From Acidobacteriota bacterium (GTDB lineage Bacteria; Acidobacteriota; Terriglobia; Bryobacterales; Bryobacteraceae), in the NCBI GenBank assembly GCA_018268935.1, contig JAFDVS010000078.1, forward strand, positions 23,462-87,461: a DNA stretch of 64,000 nt. Direction: 5' to 3'. Made by a program: the position numbers and the translations under genes. The notes beneath the pieces are model-generated. The model saw only the letters and a list, made by a program, of their open reading frames with translations, did not search any database and was not told the origin of the DNA. Positions within the stretch are counted from its first letter, which is position 1. Each line of letters opens with the position of its first letter. Shown here one piece after another: positions 8,977 through 16,946 of the stretch.

Positions 8977-8995
8977 AGGTGCCTCACGATCCTAG

Positions 8996-9001
8996 TATCC
9001 T
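8996..9001 (+). promoter_or_regulatory. possible -10 box, TATCCT, seven bases before the start at 9009
   Basis: TATCCT lies 7 nt before ATG 9009, in the 32-bp gap to divergent rnr. No Shine-Dalgarno is present, which fits a leaderless transcript. No clear -35 is visible. Confidence 0.28.
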
Positions 9002-9008
9002 ATTGCCT

Positions 9009-9491
9009 ATGGAGCTTGTAACGGTCCGGCTTGAGATTCCGGACGGAACGAACATCATTCTGGGGCAATCCCATTTCATCAAGACCGTGGAGGACATCTA
9101 CGAAACGATCGTGAATACGGTGCCGCAGATGAAGTTCGGCGTTGCGTTCAATGAAGCGTCCGGGGCATGCCTGGTGCGTTTTGACGGCAACGATGAAACG
9201 CTGAAAGAGGCGGCAGTGAAGAACGCACTCGCGATTGGCGCTGGACACAGCTTCATTGTGGTGATGAAAGACGGATTCCCAATCAATATTCTGGCGCGCT
9301 TGAAAGAAGTGCCGGAGATTGTGGGCCTGTACTGCGCGACAGCGAATCCGGTAGAAGTGATCGTGGCGCAGTCGGAGCAGGGGCGCGGGATACTGGGCGT
9401 CATTGACGGATCGTCGCCCAAGGGCGTGGAAGACGAAGCGGGGAAGGCATGGCGTCACGGGTTCCTCCGCAAGATCGGGTACAAGAAATGA
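9009..9491 (+). CDS. adenosine-specific kinase family protein (PH1056-like)
   Basis: The 160-residue protein matches the small Adenosine_kin family over its full length. Recognisable blocks are GVAFNEASG, an AGHSFIVVMKDGFPINIL strand-turn region, CATANPVEVIVA, and a closing GRGILGVIDGSSPKG. Family members bind adenosine nucleotides and have been described as adenosine-specific kinases; the physiological role is poorly known. ATG 9009 is preferred because an upstream in-frame ATG (8979) would add residues unlike the family. The stop overlaps the next gene's start (ATGA), indicating translational coupling. Confidence 0.82.
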   Translation: MELVTVRLEIPDGTNIILGQSHFIKTVEDIYETIVNTVPQMKFGVAFNEASGACLVRFDGNDETLKEAAVKNALAIGAGHSFIVVMKDGFPINILARLKEVPEIVGLYCATANPVEVIVAQSEQGRGILGVIDGSSPKGVEDEAGKAWRHGFLRKIGYKK

Positions 9492-10510
9492 TCATCGCCA
9501 GCGAACAGGAACTGGAAGAGCTGCTATCGCGGCCGTCGAAAGCCGATGTGGAGTTCAGCGCAACGCTGGACGGGCCGCTGATTATCCTCGGCGCCGGCGG
9601 GAAGATGGGTCCAACGCTCGCGCGGCGTGCGAAACGCGCATTGGAAGAAGCCGGGGTGGAGCAGCGCGTGATCGCGGTTTCGCGCTATTCCACCGAGTCC
9701 GCACGGGAGAAGTTGGAGCAGTGGGGCGTGGAGACGATCAGCGCCGACCTGCTGGACCGGGAGCAACTGGCACTACTGCCGGATGCTCCAAACGTCATCT
9801 ACATGGCGGCGCGAAAATTCGGCTCGACGGGCTCCGAGTATCTCACCTGGGGCATGAACGCGTGGTTGCCGGGGATTGTGGCGGAGCGCTACCGCCATTC
9901 CCGGATTGTGGCGATGTCGAGCGGCAACATTTATCCGTTCGTCCCCGTTGCATCGGGCGGCGCGACGGAATCGACGCCGCTGGCCTCCGTGGGGGAGTAC
10001 GGGCAATCGGTTCTGGCGCGGGAGCGCCTCTTCGAGTTTTTCTCCGTCCGCTATGGCACACCGGTGGTGAACGTGCGGCTGAACTACGCAGTGGAATTGC
10101 GCTACGGCGTGCTGGTGGATATCGGCATGGCTGTGTTTGAGCGGCGGCCCGTGGATGTGACGATGGGTGCGGCCAACGTCATCTGGCAGGGCGATGCGAA
10201 TTCCGTCGTGCTGCGCAGCCTGTCGCTGTGTTCCTCGCCTGCATCTGCGCTCAATCTGACGGGGCCTGAGACTTTGTCCGTGCGTTATGTGGCCCAGCGC
10301 TTCGGGCAGCATTTCGGCGTGGACCCGATCCTGACAGGGGAAGAGGCGCCGACGGCGTTGCTGAATAACGCGGCGAAGTGCCATCGCATCTTCGGATACC
10401 CGAGCGTGACGCCTGACCAGATGATTGAGTGGATCGCGGGGTGGATCGGAATGGGCGGAGCGAATCTCGGCAAGCCAACCAAGTTCGCCGTCCGAGACGG
10501 CAAGTTCTGA
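9488..10510 (+). CDS. NAD-dependent epimerase/dehydratase-like protein with altered active site
   Basis: The 340-residue protein has a Rossmann fold with the dinucleotide motif GAGGKMG at 35-41 and the extended-SDR layout, including VIYMAARKFG and the SSGNIYPF strand. The expected catalytic YxxxK reads Y171-G-Q-S-V175, so the lysine is missing. It may bind NAD(P) without standard redox chemistry. The ATG at 9488 overlaps the stop of the adenosine-specific kinase gene (ATGA), so the two form an operon. The stop abuts that of convergent prsW-like gene in TGATCA (10508-10513). Confidence 0.75.
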   Translation: MIIASEQELEELLSRPSKADVEFSATLDGPLIILGAGGKMGPTLARRAKRALEEAGVEQRVIAVSRYSTESAREKLEQWGVETISADLLDREQLALLPDAPNVIYMAARKFGSTGSEYLTWGMNAWLPGIVAERYRHSRIVAMSSGNIYPFVPVASGGATESTPLASVGEYGQSVLARERLFEFFSVRYGTPVVNVRLNYAVELRYGVLVDIGMAVFERRPVDVTMGAANVIWQGDANSVVLRSLSLCSSPASALNLTGPETLSVRYVAQRFGQHFGVDPILTGEEAPTALLNNAAKCHRIFGYPSVTPDQMIEWIAGWIGMGGANLGKPTKFAVRDGKF

Positions 10511-11599
10511 TCAGTATTGTTGTGTTTGACGCAGAATGGTGCGCGCGGCCTCCTGTTGGGCCCGCCGCACCTGCTGCAGCCCCTGCTGGAGCAAGCCGAG
10601 AATTACGATCCAGGAGATAATCGCCACGATCACTTCCTTGATGTAAAGAGGGGAAGGGAGCGGCGAGTTGTAGAACATGTGCAGCAGCACGGGGATCAGG
10701 AACGCCTTCCAGAAGCGCACATCGACGATGGCATCAAAGCGGGACTTCGAGCCTGCGGCGACACGCCACCAGGCGGCACCGGAGATGGCGGTCCAGGCCG
10801 CATGGCCGAACGGGGCGGTGAAGGCGCGAAGCTGAATCTCCATTTCCATCACGCTGAGATTCTTGGTCTGCATGACCCGCTCAAAAGCGTAACCAGCGAT
10901 TTCAAAGACTTCAAAACCCGCTCCAACGGCCGCGCCAAAGAGCAAGCCATTGAGCATGTATGGATACTTGGAAGAGGGCCGCACCAGCACCAGGACCGTG
11001 AGGAGTTTGGCAGACTCCTCCAGGATTCCGGCGCTCATGGCGCCGAGCCAGCGAAGATCGGTGGTGGCAACCCCGATGTGGGTGAAGACAAGCGAGAGCA
11101 TGCCGCCGAAGGTCATCAGCATCAGTGTCTGGTGGAAGGTGACATTCCGTGGCGTGTTGCATTCGAAGAACAGAATGAGTGTGGCAAGGGGAAAGGAAAG
11201 AGCACCCATTATGATCATTCCCGGAATCGCCTTCGGATTGGAGAAAGAGTGCATGATCCAGGCGAAACCGAAATAGACAACGCTGATAAAGGCCAGCACC
11301 CGGAAGAAGAACCAAGGCTTGGGCCAGCCTGTGCCAACATCCTCCAGAGCAGGAGTAGCTCTTGAGGTTCCGGTGAGGAAGTATTCCTCCAACTCTTCCT
11401 GGGAGCGTTTGCGGAAGACTTCGGAGAACATCTCGGCGGCGCTGAAGCCCTCCAGTTTGTCTGTGCTGGCGAGATTCCGAACGCGATCGGCGAATGAGCC
11501 GAAGATGTCCGAAGAGGCCGCGGGGAGGCGGGTTCCGCAGTTGGGACAGAATGCGCAGCCCCCCGCAATGGCAGCTTTGCACTGATTGCAGTGGAACAT
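10511..11599 (-). CDS. PrsW-type intramembrane glutamic protease with N-terminal zinc ribbon
   Basis: The 362-residue protein opens with a zinc ribbon (C4/C7 and C18/C21), followed by a soluble linker of about 70 residues and then eight or so membrane segments. PrsW signature motifs are in place: E194-E195-SAK, a GFEVFE block near 229-233, H266 in PFGHAAW and H307 near the end. PrsW proteases perform site-1 cleavage of membrane anti-sigma factors in Bacillus. Four ECF sigma factors lie in this window, but none is adjacent with an anti-sigma, so a link is only speculative. Confidence 0.85.
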   Translation of the reverse strand: MFHCNQCKAAIAGGCAFCPNCGTRLPAASSDIFGSFADRVRNLASTDKLEGFSAAEMFSEVFRKRSQEELEEYFLTGTSRATPALEDVGTGWPKPWFFFRVLAFISVVYFGFAWIMHSFSNPKAIPGMIIMGALSFPLATLILFFECNTPRNVTFHQTLMLMTFGGMLSLVFTHIGVATTDLRWLGAMSAGILEESAKLLTVLVLVRPSSKYPYMLNGLLFGAAVGAGFEVFEIAGYAFERVMQTKNLSVMEMEIQLRAFTAPFGHAAWTAISGAAWWRVAAGSKSRFDAIVDVRFWKAFLIPVLLHMFYNSPLPSPLYIKEVIVAIISWIVILGLLQQGLQQVRRAQQEAARTILRQTQQY

Positions 11600-11690
11600 A
11601 GGTTGGAGTCGCTTATTATGTCACAGACCGTCGGCGATTTCCGCGAAGAAACGGCATAACCGTAATCGCTACAATAGCGTCAATACAGCC

Positions 11691-12974
11691 ATGAGGATGC
11701 TTCTTCTCTTTCCCTTCGCATTGTGTGTCGCGGCCGGTGCAGACTGGCAGCAGTGGCGTGGCCCTGGTTTTGACGGAGTGGCGTCAAGCGACGCCCCCCT
11801 CGAGTTCAACGACACGAAAAACGTCAAGTGGAAGACGACCATTCCGGGGCGCGGTCATTCGACGCCAATCGTCGTAGGGAACAAGCTATTTCTCACTACG
11901 GCTGTCCCCGCAACCGAAGCTCCGGCACAAAGTGAGAGCCCACGGCGCGGTCCGGGCGGCGGCGCAGGAATGGGCCGTGAATACCGCTTTGTCGTCCTGT
12001 GCCTGGACCGGCAGACGGGAAAGATAATCTGGGAGAAAACCGCGAAGACGGGATCGCCGCATGAAGGCTATCACGCGCGTTACGGCAGCTTCGCCTCCAA
12101 CAGTCCGGCCAGCGACGGGAAACTCGTATTCGCATTCTTCGGCTCTCGCGGAGTGTTCGCCTACGATCTGGATGGCACCCTGAAGTGGCAGAAGGACGTT
12201 TCCCCAATGAAGATGCGGCTGCAATTCGGGGAGGGTACCGCTCCGGTTGTCCATGGTGAGACGCTATTGTTGAACTTCGATCAGGAAGAGGGGTCGCATA
12301 TCCTCGCCTTGGACAAGAACAGCGGAAAGCAATTGTGGCGAGTGGATCGGGATGAGCCCAGTTCCTGGTCGCCGCCACTGGTTGTCGATCACAACGGTGC
12401 GAAGCAGGTGATCGTGGCTGCCTCGAACAAGGTTCGGTCTTATGAGCTGAAGACCGGCAAGTTGATTTGGGAATGCGCGGGGCTGGGATCGAACGTGATT
12501 CCGTCTCCAGTGCTGCAAAAGGACACGGTGATTGTGATGAGCGGGCACCGGAATCCGAATCTGCTGGCGATCAAATTAGGTGGCAGCGGCGATTTGACTG
12601 GCTCGAAGCATGTGCTCTACACCAACCAGAGGGGAAACTCTTACACCCCCTCCCCCGTACTGCAAGACAACAAGCTCTACTTCATCTCCGACAGCGGCAT
12701 GCTCTCCTGTTTGAATGCCACCACCGGAGAACCTTACTACCTGCAGCAACGGCTGCCTAAGCCCTACAATTTCAAGGCATCTCCGGTTGCCGCCAACGGG
12801 AAACTCTATCTGGCCACAGAGGAAGGCGATGTAGTTGTGGTGAAGATGGGGGAGAAGTTCGAAGTACTAGCAACCAACACGATGGCAGACCAAATGTTCA
12901 TCGCGAGTCCCGTTGTTGTGGACGGATCCCTCTACTTGCGAGGGCAAAACACCCTGTTTTGCATTCGTCAGTAG
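11691..12974 (+). CDS. exported PQQ-like beta-propeller protein
   Basis: The 427-residue product has a signal peptide (MRMLLLFPFALCVAAGA) and then repeated beta-propeller blades in the PQQ/BamB style, with the recurring pattern LDxxTGKxxWE: CLDRQTGKIIWEK, ALDKNSGKQLWRV and ELKTGKLIWECAG. The opening WQQWRGPGFDGVA is typical of stand-alone PQQ-like proteins in Planctomycetes and Acidobacteria. No other dehydrogenase domain is present, so cofactor binding is not established. ATG 11691 was chosen because it begins the signal peptide. A TACAAT at 11670-11675 may be a -10 element. Confidence 0.82.
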   Translation: MRMLLLFPFALCVAAGADWQQWRGPGFDGVASSDAPLEFNDTKNVKWKTTIPGRGHSTPIVVGNKLFLTTAVPATEAPAQSESPRRGPGGGAGMGREYRFVVLCLDRQTGKIIWEKTAKTGSPHEGYHARYGSFASNSPASDGKLVFAFFGSRGVFAYDLDGTLKWQKDVSPMKMRLQFGEGTAPVVHGETLLLNFDQEEGSHILALDKNSGKQLWRVDRDEPSSWSPPLVVDHNGAKQVIVAASNKVRSYELKTGKLIWECAGLGSNVIPSPVLQKDTVIVMSGHRNPNLLAIKLGGSGDLTGSKHVLYTNQRGNSYTPSPVLQDNKLYFISDSGMLSCLNATTGEPYYLQQRLPKPYNFKASPVAANGKLYLATEEGDVVVVKMGEKFEVLATNTMADQMFIASPVVVDGSLYLRGQNTLFCIRQ

Positions 12975-12985
12975 AATAAGCCTGG

Positions 12986-13026
12986 CTACGGTTCCGGTGC
13001 GAGGGTACTGGGTTCCGGTACCGTAG
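12986..13026. repeat. paired direct repeat GGTTCCGGT inside an inverted repeat
   Basis: GGTTCCGGT occurs at 12990-12998 and again at 13011-13019, 21 bp apart, about two helical turns. The pair is flanked by the inverted arms CTACGGT (12986-12992) and ACCGTAG (13020-13026). It lies just after the propeller gene and 90 bp before the TadZ-like gene. It could be an operator or a weak terminator; no T-run follows. Confidence 0.4.
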
Positions 13027-13115
13027 TCCGTATTGAAAAAAGTACTGCCGCCTCATTGTCAGTCTGTGAGGCTCCCGGCATTCTGTAAGTGGCAGATGCA
13101 AGGAGCTGTTACGAG

Positions 13116-14300
13116 ATGAATCCACTGAATGTCGCGATCTTAACCCCAAATTCTCCCCAGCGTTGGGAATTGGGTCACTTGCTGTCGCATTATCGCGTCG
13201 TTCGGCTCATCGAGAATGCGATGCATGGCTACCCCGACTCGAAAGAACTGCAAAGCCTGTTGCGTATTCTCTCCCCGCAGGTCGTTTTTCTTGACGTGAC
13301 GGATCTGGAGCAGGCCATCCGCGTGGCGAAGGAAGCATCGGAGTGGCTTCCCGGTATTCAAATCATTGCTTTCGGCGGGCGGTTGGAATCGAGTGAGATG
13401 TTGTTTGTGATGCGTGCGGGCATCCAGGAATACCTGCCTTATCCCATCAACAGTGAAGACCTGCGAGATGCGCTGACACGGTGTGTGCGGAGGCTGGAAG
13501 AAAAACCCGTCGCCATGGACCTGGTTTCGAACGTGTTCAGCTTTCTGCCCGCAAAGCCGGGGGCGGGCGCTTCGACGATCTGCCTCAATACTGCAGCGGC
13601 AATTGCTCACCGGACGCAGAACCGTACGGGCTTGTTCGACTTCGACATTGACTGCGGAACTCTCGATTTCTACATGAACCTGGAAGCAGGATTCTCTGTT
13701 CGGGATGCAGCCGAATATGGCGAACAGATGGACGACACGATCTGGCAGCGGATCGTGACGAAAGCCGGAGCTCTGGATGTGCTCCGCTCTGGCCGGCCGC
13801 AACCGGATCGTCCTTTGAACATCTGGAACCTGGAAGCGATCCTGGCATTCGCACGGCCGCGGTACGATCACATCTGTATCGATCTGGCCGCGGTGGGCAG
13901 CCAGACTTCGATGGCGACGCTACGCCATTCCAACCGTATTTTCCTGGTGACGACGCCGGAGATCTGCTCTCTGCACATGACCCTGCGCACGCTGGATGTG
14001 ATCAAGGAGATGGGGCTTGAATCGCGAGTGAGCATCGTGCTGAACCGTGTGGACTCCCGCTCGCACATGCGGTTGTCGCAAGTGGAAGAATTGCTGGGGC
14101 AGAAAGTAGTGCAGGCATTTCCGAACGATTGGGTGGGTATGCAGCGGAGCATGCAGGAAGGCAAGGCGCTACTGCAGAGCGGACCGCTGGCAGGGCGGTA
14201 TGCGGAATTCGCCGCGAGTCTGCTCAAAGCGGAGGCACCCGTCAAGAAACCCGAAGGGTTGCTCTCCGGGATCGGGAGATTGTTCCAGGCGCGCGGCTAG
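13116..14300 (+). CDS. CpaE/TadZ-like pilus-assembly ATPase with degenerate P-loop
   Basis: The 394-residue protein has an N-terminal receiver-like domain (about 1-125) and a MinD/ParA-like domain (about 140-360). The P-loop reads K147-P-G-A-G-A-S153, so the usual second lysine (GKT/S) is replaced by alanine. Switch and base regions such as LFDFDIDCGTLDFYMNLE and DHICIDLAAVG remain. TadZ/CpaE proteins place Flp (Tad) pili at cell poles and are often poor ATPases. ATG 13116 has AAGGAG at 13100-13105. No other tad genes are nearby. The stop shares CTAG with the convergent sigma-factor gene. Confidence 0.78.
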   Translation: MNPLNVAILTPNSPQRWELGHLLSHYRVVRLIENAMHGYPDSKELQSLLRILSPQVVFLDVTDLEQAIRVAKEASEWLPGIQIIAFGGRLESSEMLFVMRAGIQEYLPYPINSEDLRDALTRCVRRLEEKPVAMDLVSNVFSFLPAKPGAGASTICLNTAAAIAHRTQNRTGLFDFDIDCGTLDFYMNLEAGFSVRDAAEYGEQMDDTIWQRIVTKAGALDVLRSGRPQPDRPLNIWNLEAILAFARPRYDHICIDLAAVGSQTSMATLRHSNRIFLVTTPEICSLHMTLRTLDVIKEMGLESRVSIVLNRVDSRSHMRLSQVEELLGQKVVQAFPNDWVGMQRSMQEGKALLQSGPLAGRYAEFAASLLKAEAPVKKPEGLLSGIGRLFQARG

Positions 14301-14866
14301 TCGGTTTCGGGGTTGCGCAGTCTGCCCACGAGGAAAGCTCGGCCGGCTTGCCAGTCGCGCTTCAATGTGGCGACAGAAATGCCGATCGCCTCGGCAGCCT
14401 CTTCTTCCGTTAAGCCTCCGAAGTAGCGCAGTTCGATCACTTGTGCAGCGCGCGGATCGAGCGCTTCCAGTTCCTGCAATGCCTGGTGGAGGTCGAGGAT
14501 CTCATCTTCGAGCGGTTTTGACTGGGCGTGGGCTTCGTTCAGTTCCACCCGATCGGCTCCTCCTCCGCGTTTAGCCGCGAGCCGTTCCCGTGCGGCGGCC
14601 ACCAGAAGGCGGCGTAATTGCTGTGAGGCGACGGCGAGGAAATGGGCGCGGTCCTGCCATGCGACGGGCGCCCCACGCATCAACTGGACGAAGAGTTCGT
14701 TCACCAGCGCGGTAGCCTGAAGGGTGCGCCCCGCAGCTTCGCGGCTCATGTACATGCCGGCAATGCGGCGCAACTCGGGCTGCAATTGAGTAAACAACTC
14801 ACGGCCCGCATCCTTATTTCCCTTCCGCCAATCCAGCAAGAGCGCAGTAACCGGCTGTTTTTCCAT
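14297..14866 (-). CDS. ECF sigma factor paired with a Ser/Thr kinase (ECF43-like)
   Basis: The 189-residue protein has sigma regions 2 and 4, with ELRYFGGLTEEEAAEAIGIS and the recognition helix ATLKRDW. A hydrophilic linker of about 30 residues separates them. It is a close relative of the sigma factor at 2540-3142. ATG 14866 is preferred to an upstream in-frame codon because the region-2 helix begins there. It is divergent from a membrane Ser/Thr kinase gene 55 bp away. In the ECF43 group such kinases activate the sigma factor by phosphorylation; applying this here is inference. Confidence 0.87.
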   Translation of the reverse strand: MEKQPVTALLLDWRKGNKDAGRELFTQLQPELRRIAGMYMSREAAGRTLQATALVNELFVQLMRGAPVAWQDRAHFLAVASQQLRRLLVAAARERLAAKRGGGADRVELNEAHAQSKPLEDEILDLHQALQELEALDPRAAQVIELRYFGGLTEEEAAEAIGISVATLKRDWQAGRAFLVGRLRNPETD

Positions 14867-14874
14867 ACTTTGGT

Positions 14875-14880
14875 AGTATA
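14875..14880 (-). promoter_or_regulatory. possible -10 box, TATACT, eight bases before the sigma-factor start
   Basis: On the minus strand TATACT precedes ATG 14866 by 8 nt with no Shine-Dalgarno between. The hexamer GTCACA 17 bp upstream matches the -35 consensus at four of six positions. A leaderless transcript is likely if this box is used. Confidence 0.35.
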
Positions 14881-14921
14881 AATGAGCTGTTTTCCCGTGT
14901 GACTGCTCTAACGAGGGTGTG

Positions 14922-16946
14922 ATGGCGCTAATGACTCCTGAACGATTCCGCCAAGTTCGCAACCTCTTTGAGGCGGCTCTGGAACAGGACCCTTCTTTGC
15001 GGGATACGTTTCTTGCTCAGGCTGCCGCCTCGGATGAAGATCTGCTGCTGGAGGTGCGGCGCATGCTGGAGGCGCATGCACGGCGAGTGACCTATCTGGA
15101 TGGGACGCTTACGGCTCCAGCGGAATTACGCACGGACCCGCGGCGAATGGAAGGCCGGCGGCTGGGGAACTTCGAAATACTAAGGGAAATCGGCCGTGGT
15201 GGAATGGGCACGGTTTTCCTCGCCCGGAGGGCTGACGGCCTCTTTGACCAGCAAGTGGCGATCAAAGTTGTGACGCCGGACGGCGGTAGCGAGGAAGTGT
15301 TGCGCCGCTTTCGCCAGGAACGGGCGATTCTGGCCGCTTTGGATCATCCGAACATTGCCCGGCTCTACGACGGTGGCACGACGGAGGAAGGCTGGCCCTA
15401 CTTCGTCATGGAGTTCGTGGAGGGCCAGCAGATTGATGAGTGGTGTGATGAGCAGAAGCTGAATATCAGCGGGCGGCTGCGATTGTTTCAGGCCGTGTGC
15501 GCAGCGGTGCACTATGCACACAAACATGGGGTAGTCCATCGGGATTTGAAGCCGGAGAATATTCTGGTGACACGCGATGGAACCGTGAAGCTGCTCGACT
15601 TCGGTATCGCCAAAGTGCTGCAGGCGATGGACGGCGCGAGTACGGTGCTATCGACGCGGACGGGGATGCTGATGATGACCCCGGAATACGCCAGTCCGGA
15701 ACAGTTGTGCGCCGACGAGACAACACCTCTGACGGACGTATATTCGCTCGGCGTGATTCTCTACGAGTTGCTGACGGGGCGGCGGCCGTATCCTTTGAAG
15801 TCGCGCATGCTGCAGGAAATCATCCGGGTGGTCTGCGAGGAGCCGGTGAAACGCGCGAGTGTGCTGGTGACACTGGCGAAAACGATAGTGCGGCACGATG
15901 GTTCGACCCATACGGTGCAGCCCGGCGCGTTGAGTGCGCCAAGGGAAGGCACACCGATTGACCTGCAGCGGCGCTTGAGCGGGGATGTGGACACTATTCT
16001 GGACAAAGCGTTACAAAAGCTGCCAGCGGAGCGGTATCCTTCGGCGGAGCATTTGAGGGCGGATATCGAACGGCATTTGAATGGGCAGCCCATTCTGGCG
16101 GCGAGGCAAGGGGTGCTGGAGAAGGTTGGCAGTTTGATGAGCCGGCATAAGGCCGCGTTCGCCCTGGGGGCGTCGATTGTGGCGGCTCTGGCCGCGGGAG
16201 CGATTCAGGTGAGCGGCACAGCCATACTCTACGTTGGAGGAGCCTGCCTGCTGCTGGGGTTATGGTATACGGCCACGGATCGGAGGGTAGGGGCTTGGGT
16301 TCACGATCACCTATATGGGGAGCCGATCTTCATTGGGATTGGAATGCTTGCACTGTTTGGTGTATTGCTCTGGGCCGACTCGAATCCTGAGTTGCGACGC
16401 CGTTACGGTACAGGCTGGACCATTCTTGCCGGCGTGAATCTTGCCTCGCTTTACTTCGCAGGGATGTTGATCAGTTGGCGGATGCGGGAGCGTTGGGCGG
16501 GTGAATTGCAAATGCGTTTGCGATGGCATCGGGCAAATGCGGTCACGGTGATTTTGGCTGCGTTTAACATCAACAGCCTGCTGTCAAAGGAGGTCGTGAA
16601 CGGTGGAGACAAGGGCTTGCGATTGTCCACTTTCATCGTGTTTCTTCTTCTCGCCATCGCCTACGGGATTGTGATTGCAGCCTATGTGGAGATTCGGGGG
16701 CGCGGGTTGCTGTATCATGGCGCATTGATTTCCTGGCTGGAGATTCAAGGGGCGAGTTGGGAGAATCGGCAGGGAACGGCGGTGATTCTATCGCCTCAGT
16801 TGCTGGACGACAACTTGTATCTGCGCTTGACGGTTCGCCGGCGGGTGGCGTTGTTGCGCCCCTATATCAGGGTTCCGATACCTTTTGAGGATGTGGAAAG
16901 AGTGGATGCCTTTGTGAAAGAGCACTTGGCGGTATTGCCGGCATGA
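14922..16946 (+). CDS. membrane Ser/Thr protein kinase (PknB-type)
   Basis: The roughly 674-residue protein has an N-terminal helical segment typical of acidobacterial kinases (TPERFRQVRNLFEAAL), then a kinase domain from about residue 81. Key elements are GRGGMGTVF, the ATP lysine K115 in VAIKVV, H206-R-D-L-K-P-E-N, D226-F-G and TPEYASPEQ. After about residue 400 there are five or six membrane helices and a soluble C-terminal tail instead of PASTA, TPR or WD domains. The start could be GTG 14919, ATG 14922 or ATG 14931. The stop overlaps the sulfatase start (ATGA). Confidence 0.9.
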   Translation: MALMTPERFRQVRNLFEAALEQDPSLRDTFLAQAAASDEDLLLEVRRMLEAHARRVTYLDGTLTAPAELRTDPRRMEGRRLGNFEILREIGRGGMGTVFLARRADGLFDQQVAIKVVTPDGGSEEVLRRFRQERAILAALDHPNIARLYDGGTTEEGWPYFVMEFVEGQQIDEWCDEQKLNISGRLRLFQAVCAAVHYAHKHGVVHRDLKPENILVTRDGTVKLLDFGIAKVLQAMDGASTVLSTRTGMLMMTPEYASPEQLCADETTPLTDVYSLGVILYELLTGRRPYPLKSRMLQEIIRVVCEEPVKRASVLVTLAKTIVRHDGSTHTVQPGALSAPREGTPIDLQRRLSGDVDTILDKALQKLPAERYPSAEHLRADIERHLNGQPILAARQGVLEKVGSLMSRHKAAFALGASIVAALAAGAIQVSGTAILYVGGACLLLGLWYTATDRRVGAWVHDHLYGEPIFIGIGMLALFGVLLWADSNPELRRRYGTGWTILAGVNLASLYFAGMLISWRMRERWAGELQMRLRWHRANAVTVILAAFNINSLLSKEVVNGGDKGLRLSTFIVFLLLAIAYGIVIAAYVEIRGRGLLYHGALISWLEIQGASWENRQGTAVILSPQLLDDNLYLRLTVRRRVALLRPYIRVPIPFEDVERVDAFVKEHLAVLPA

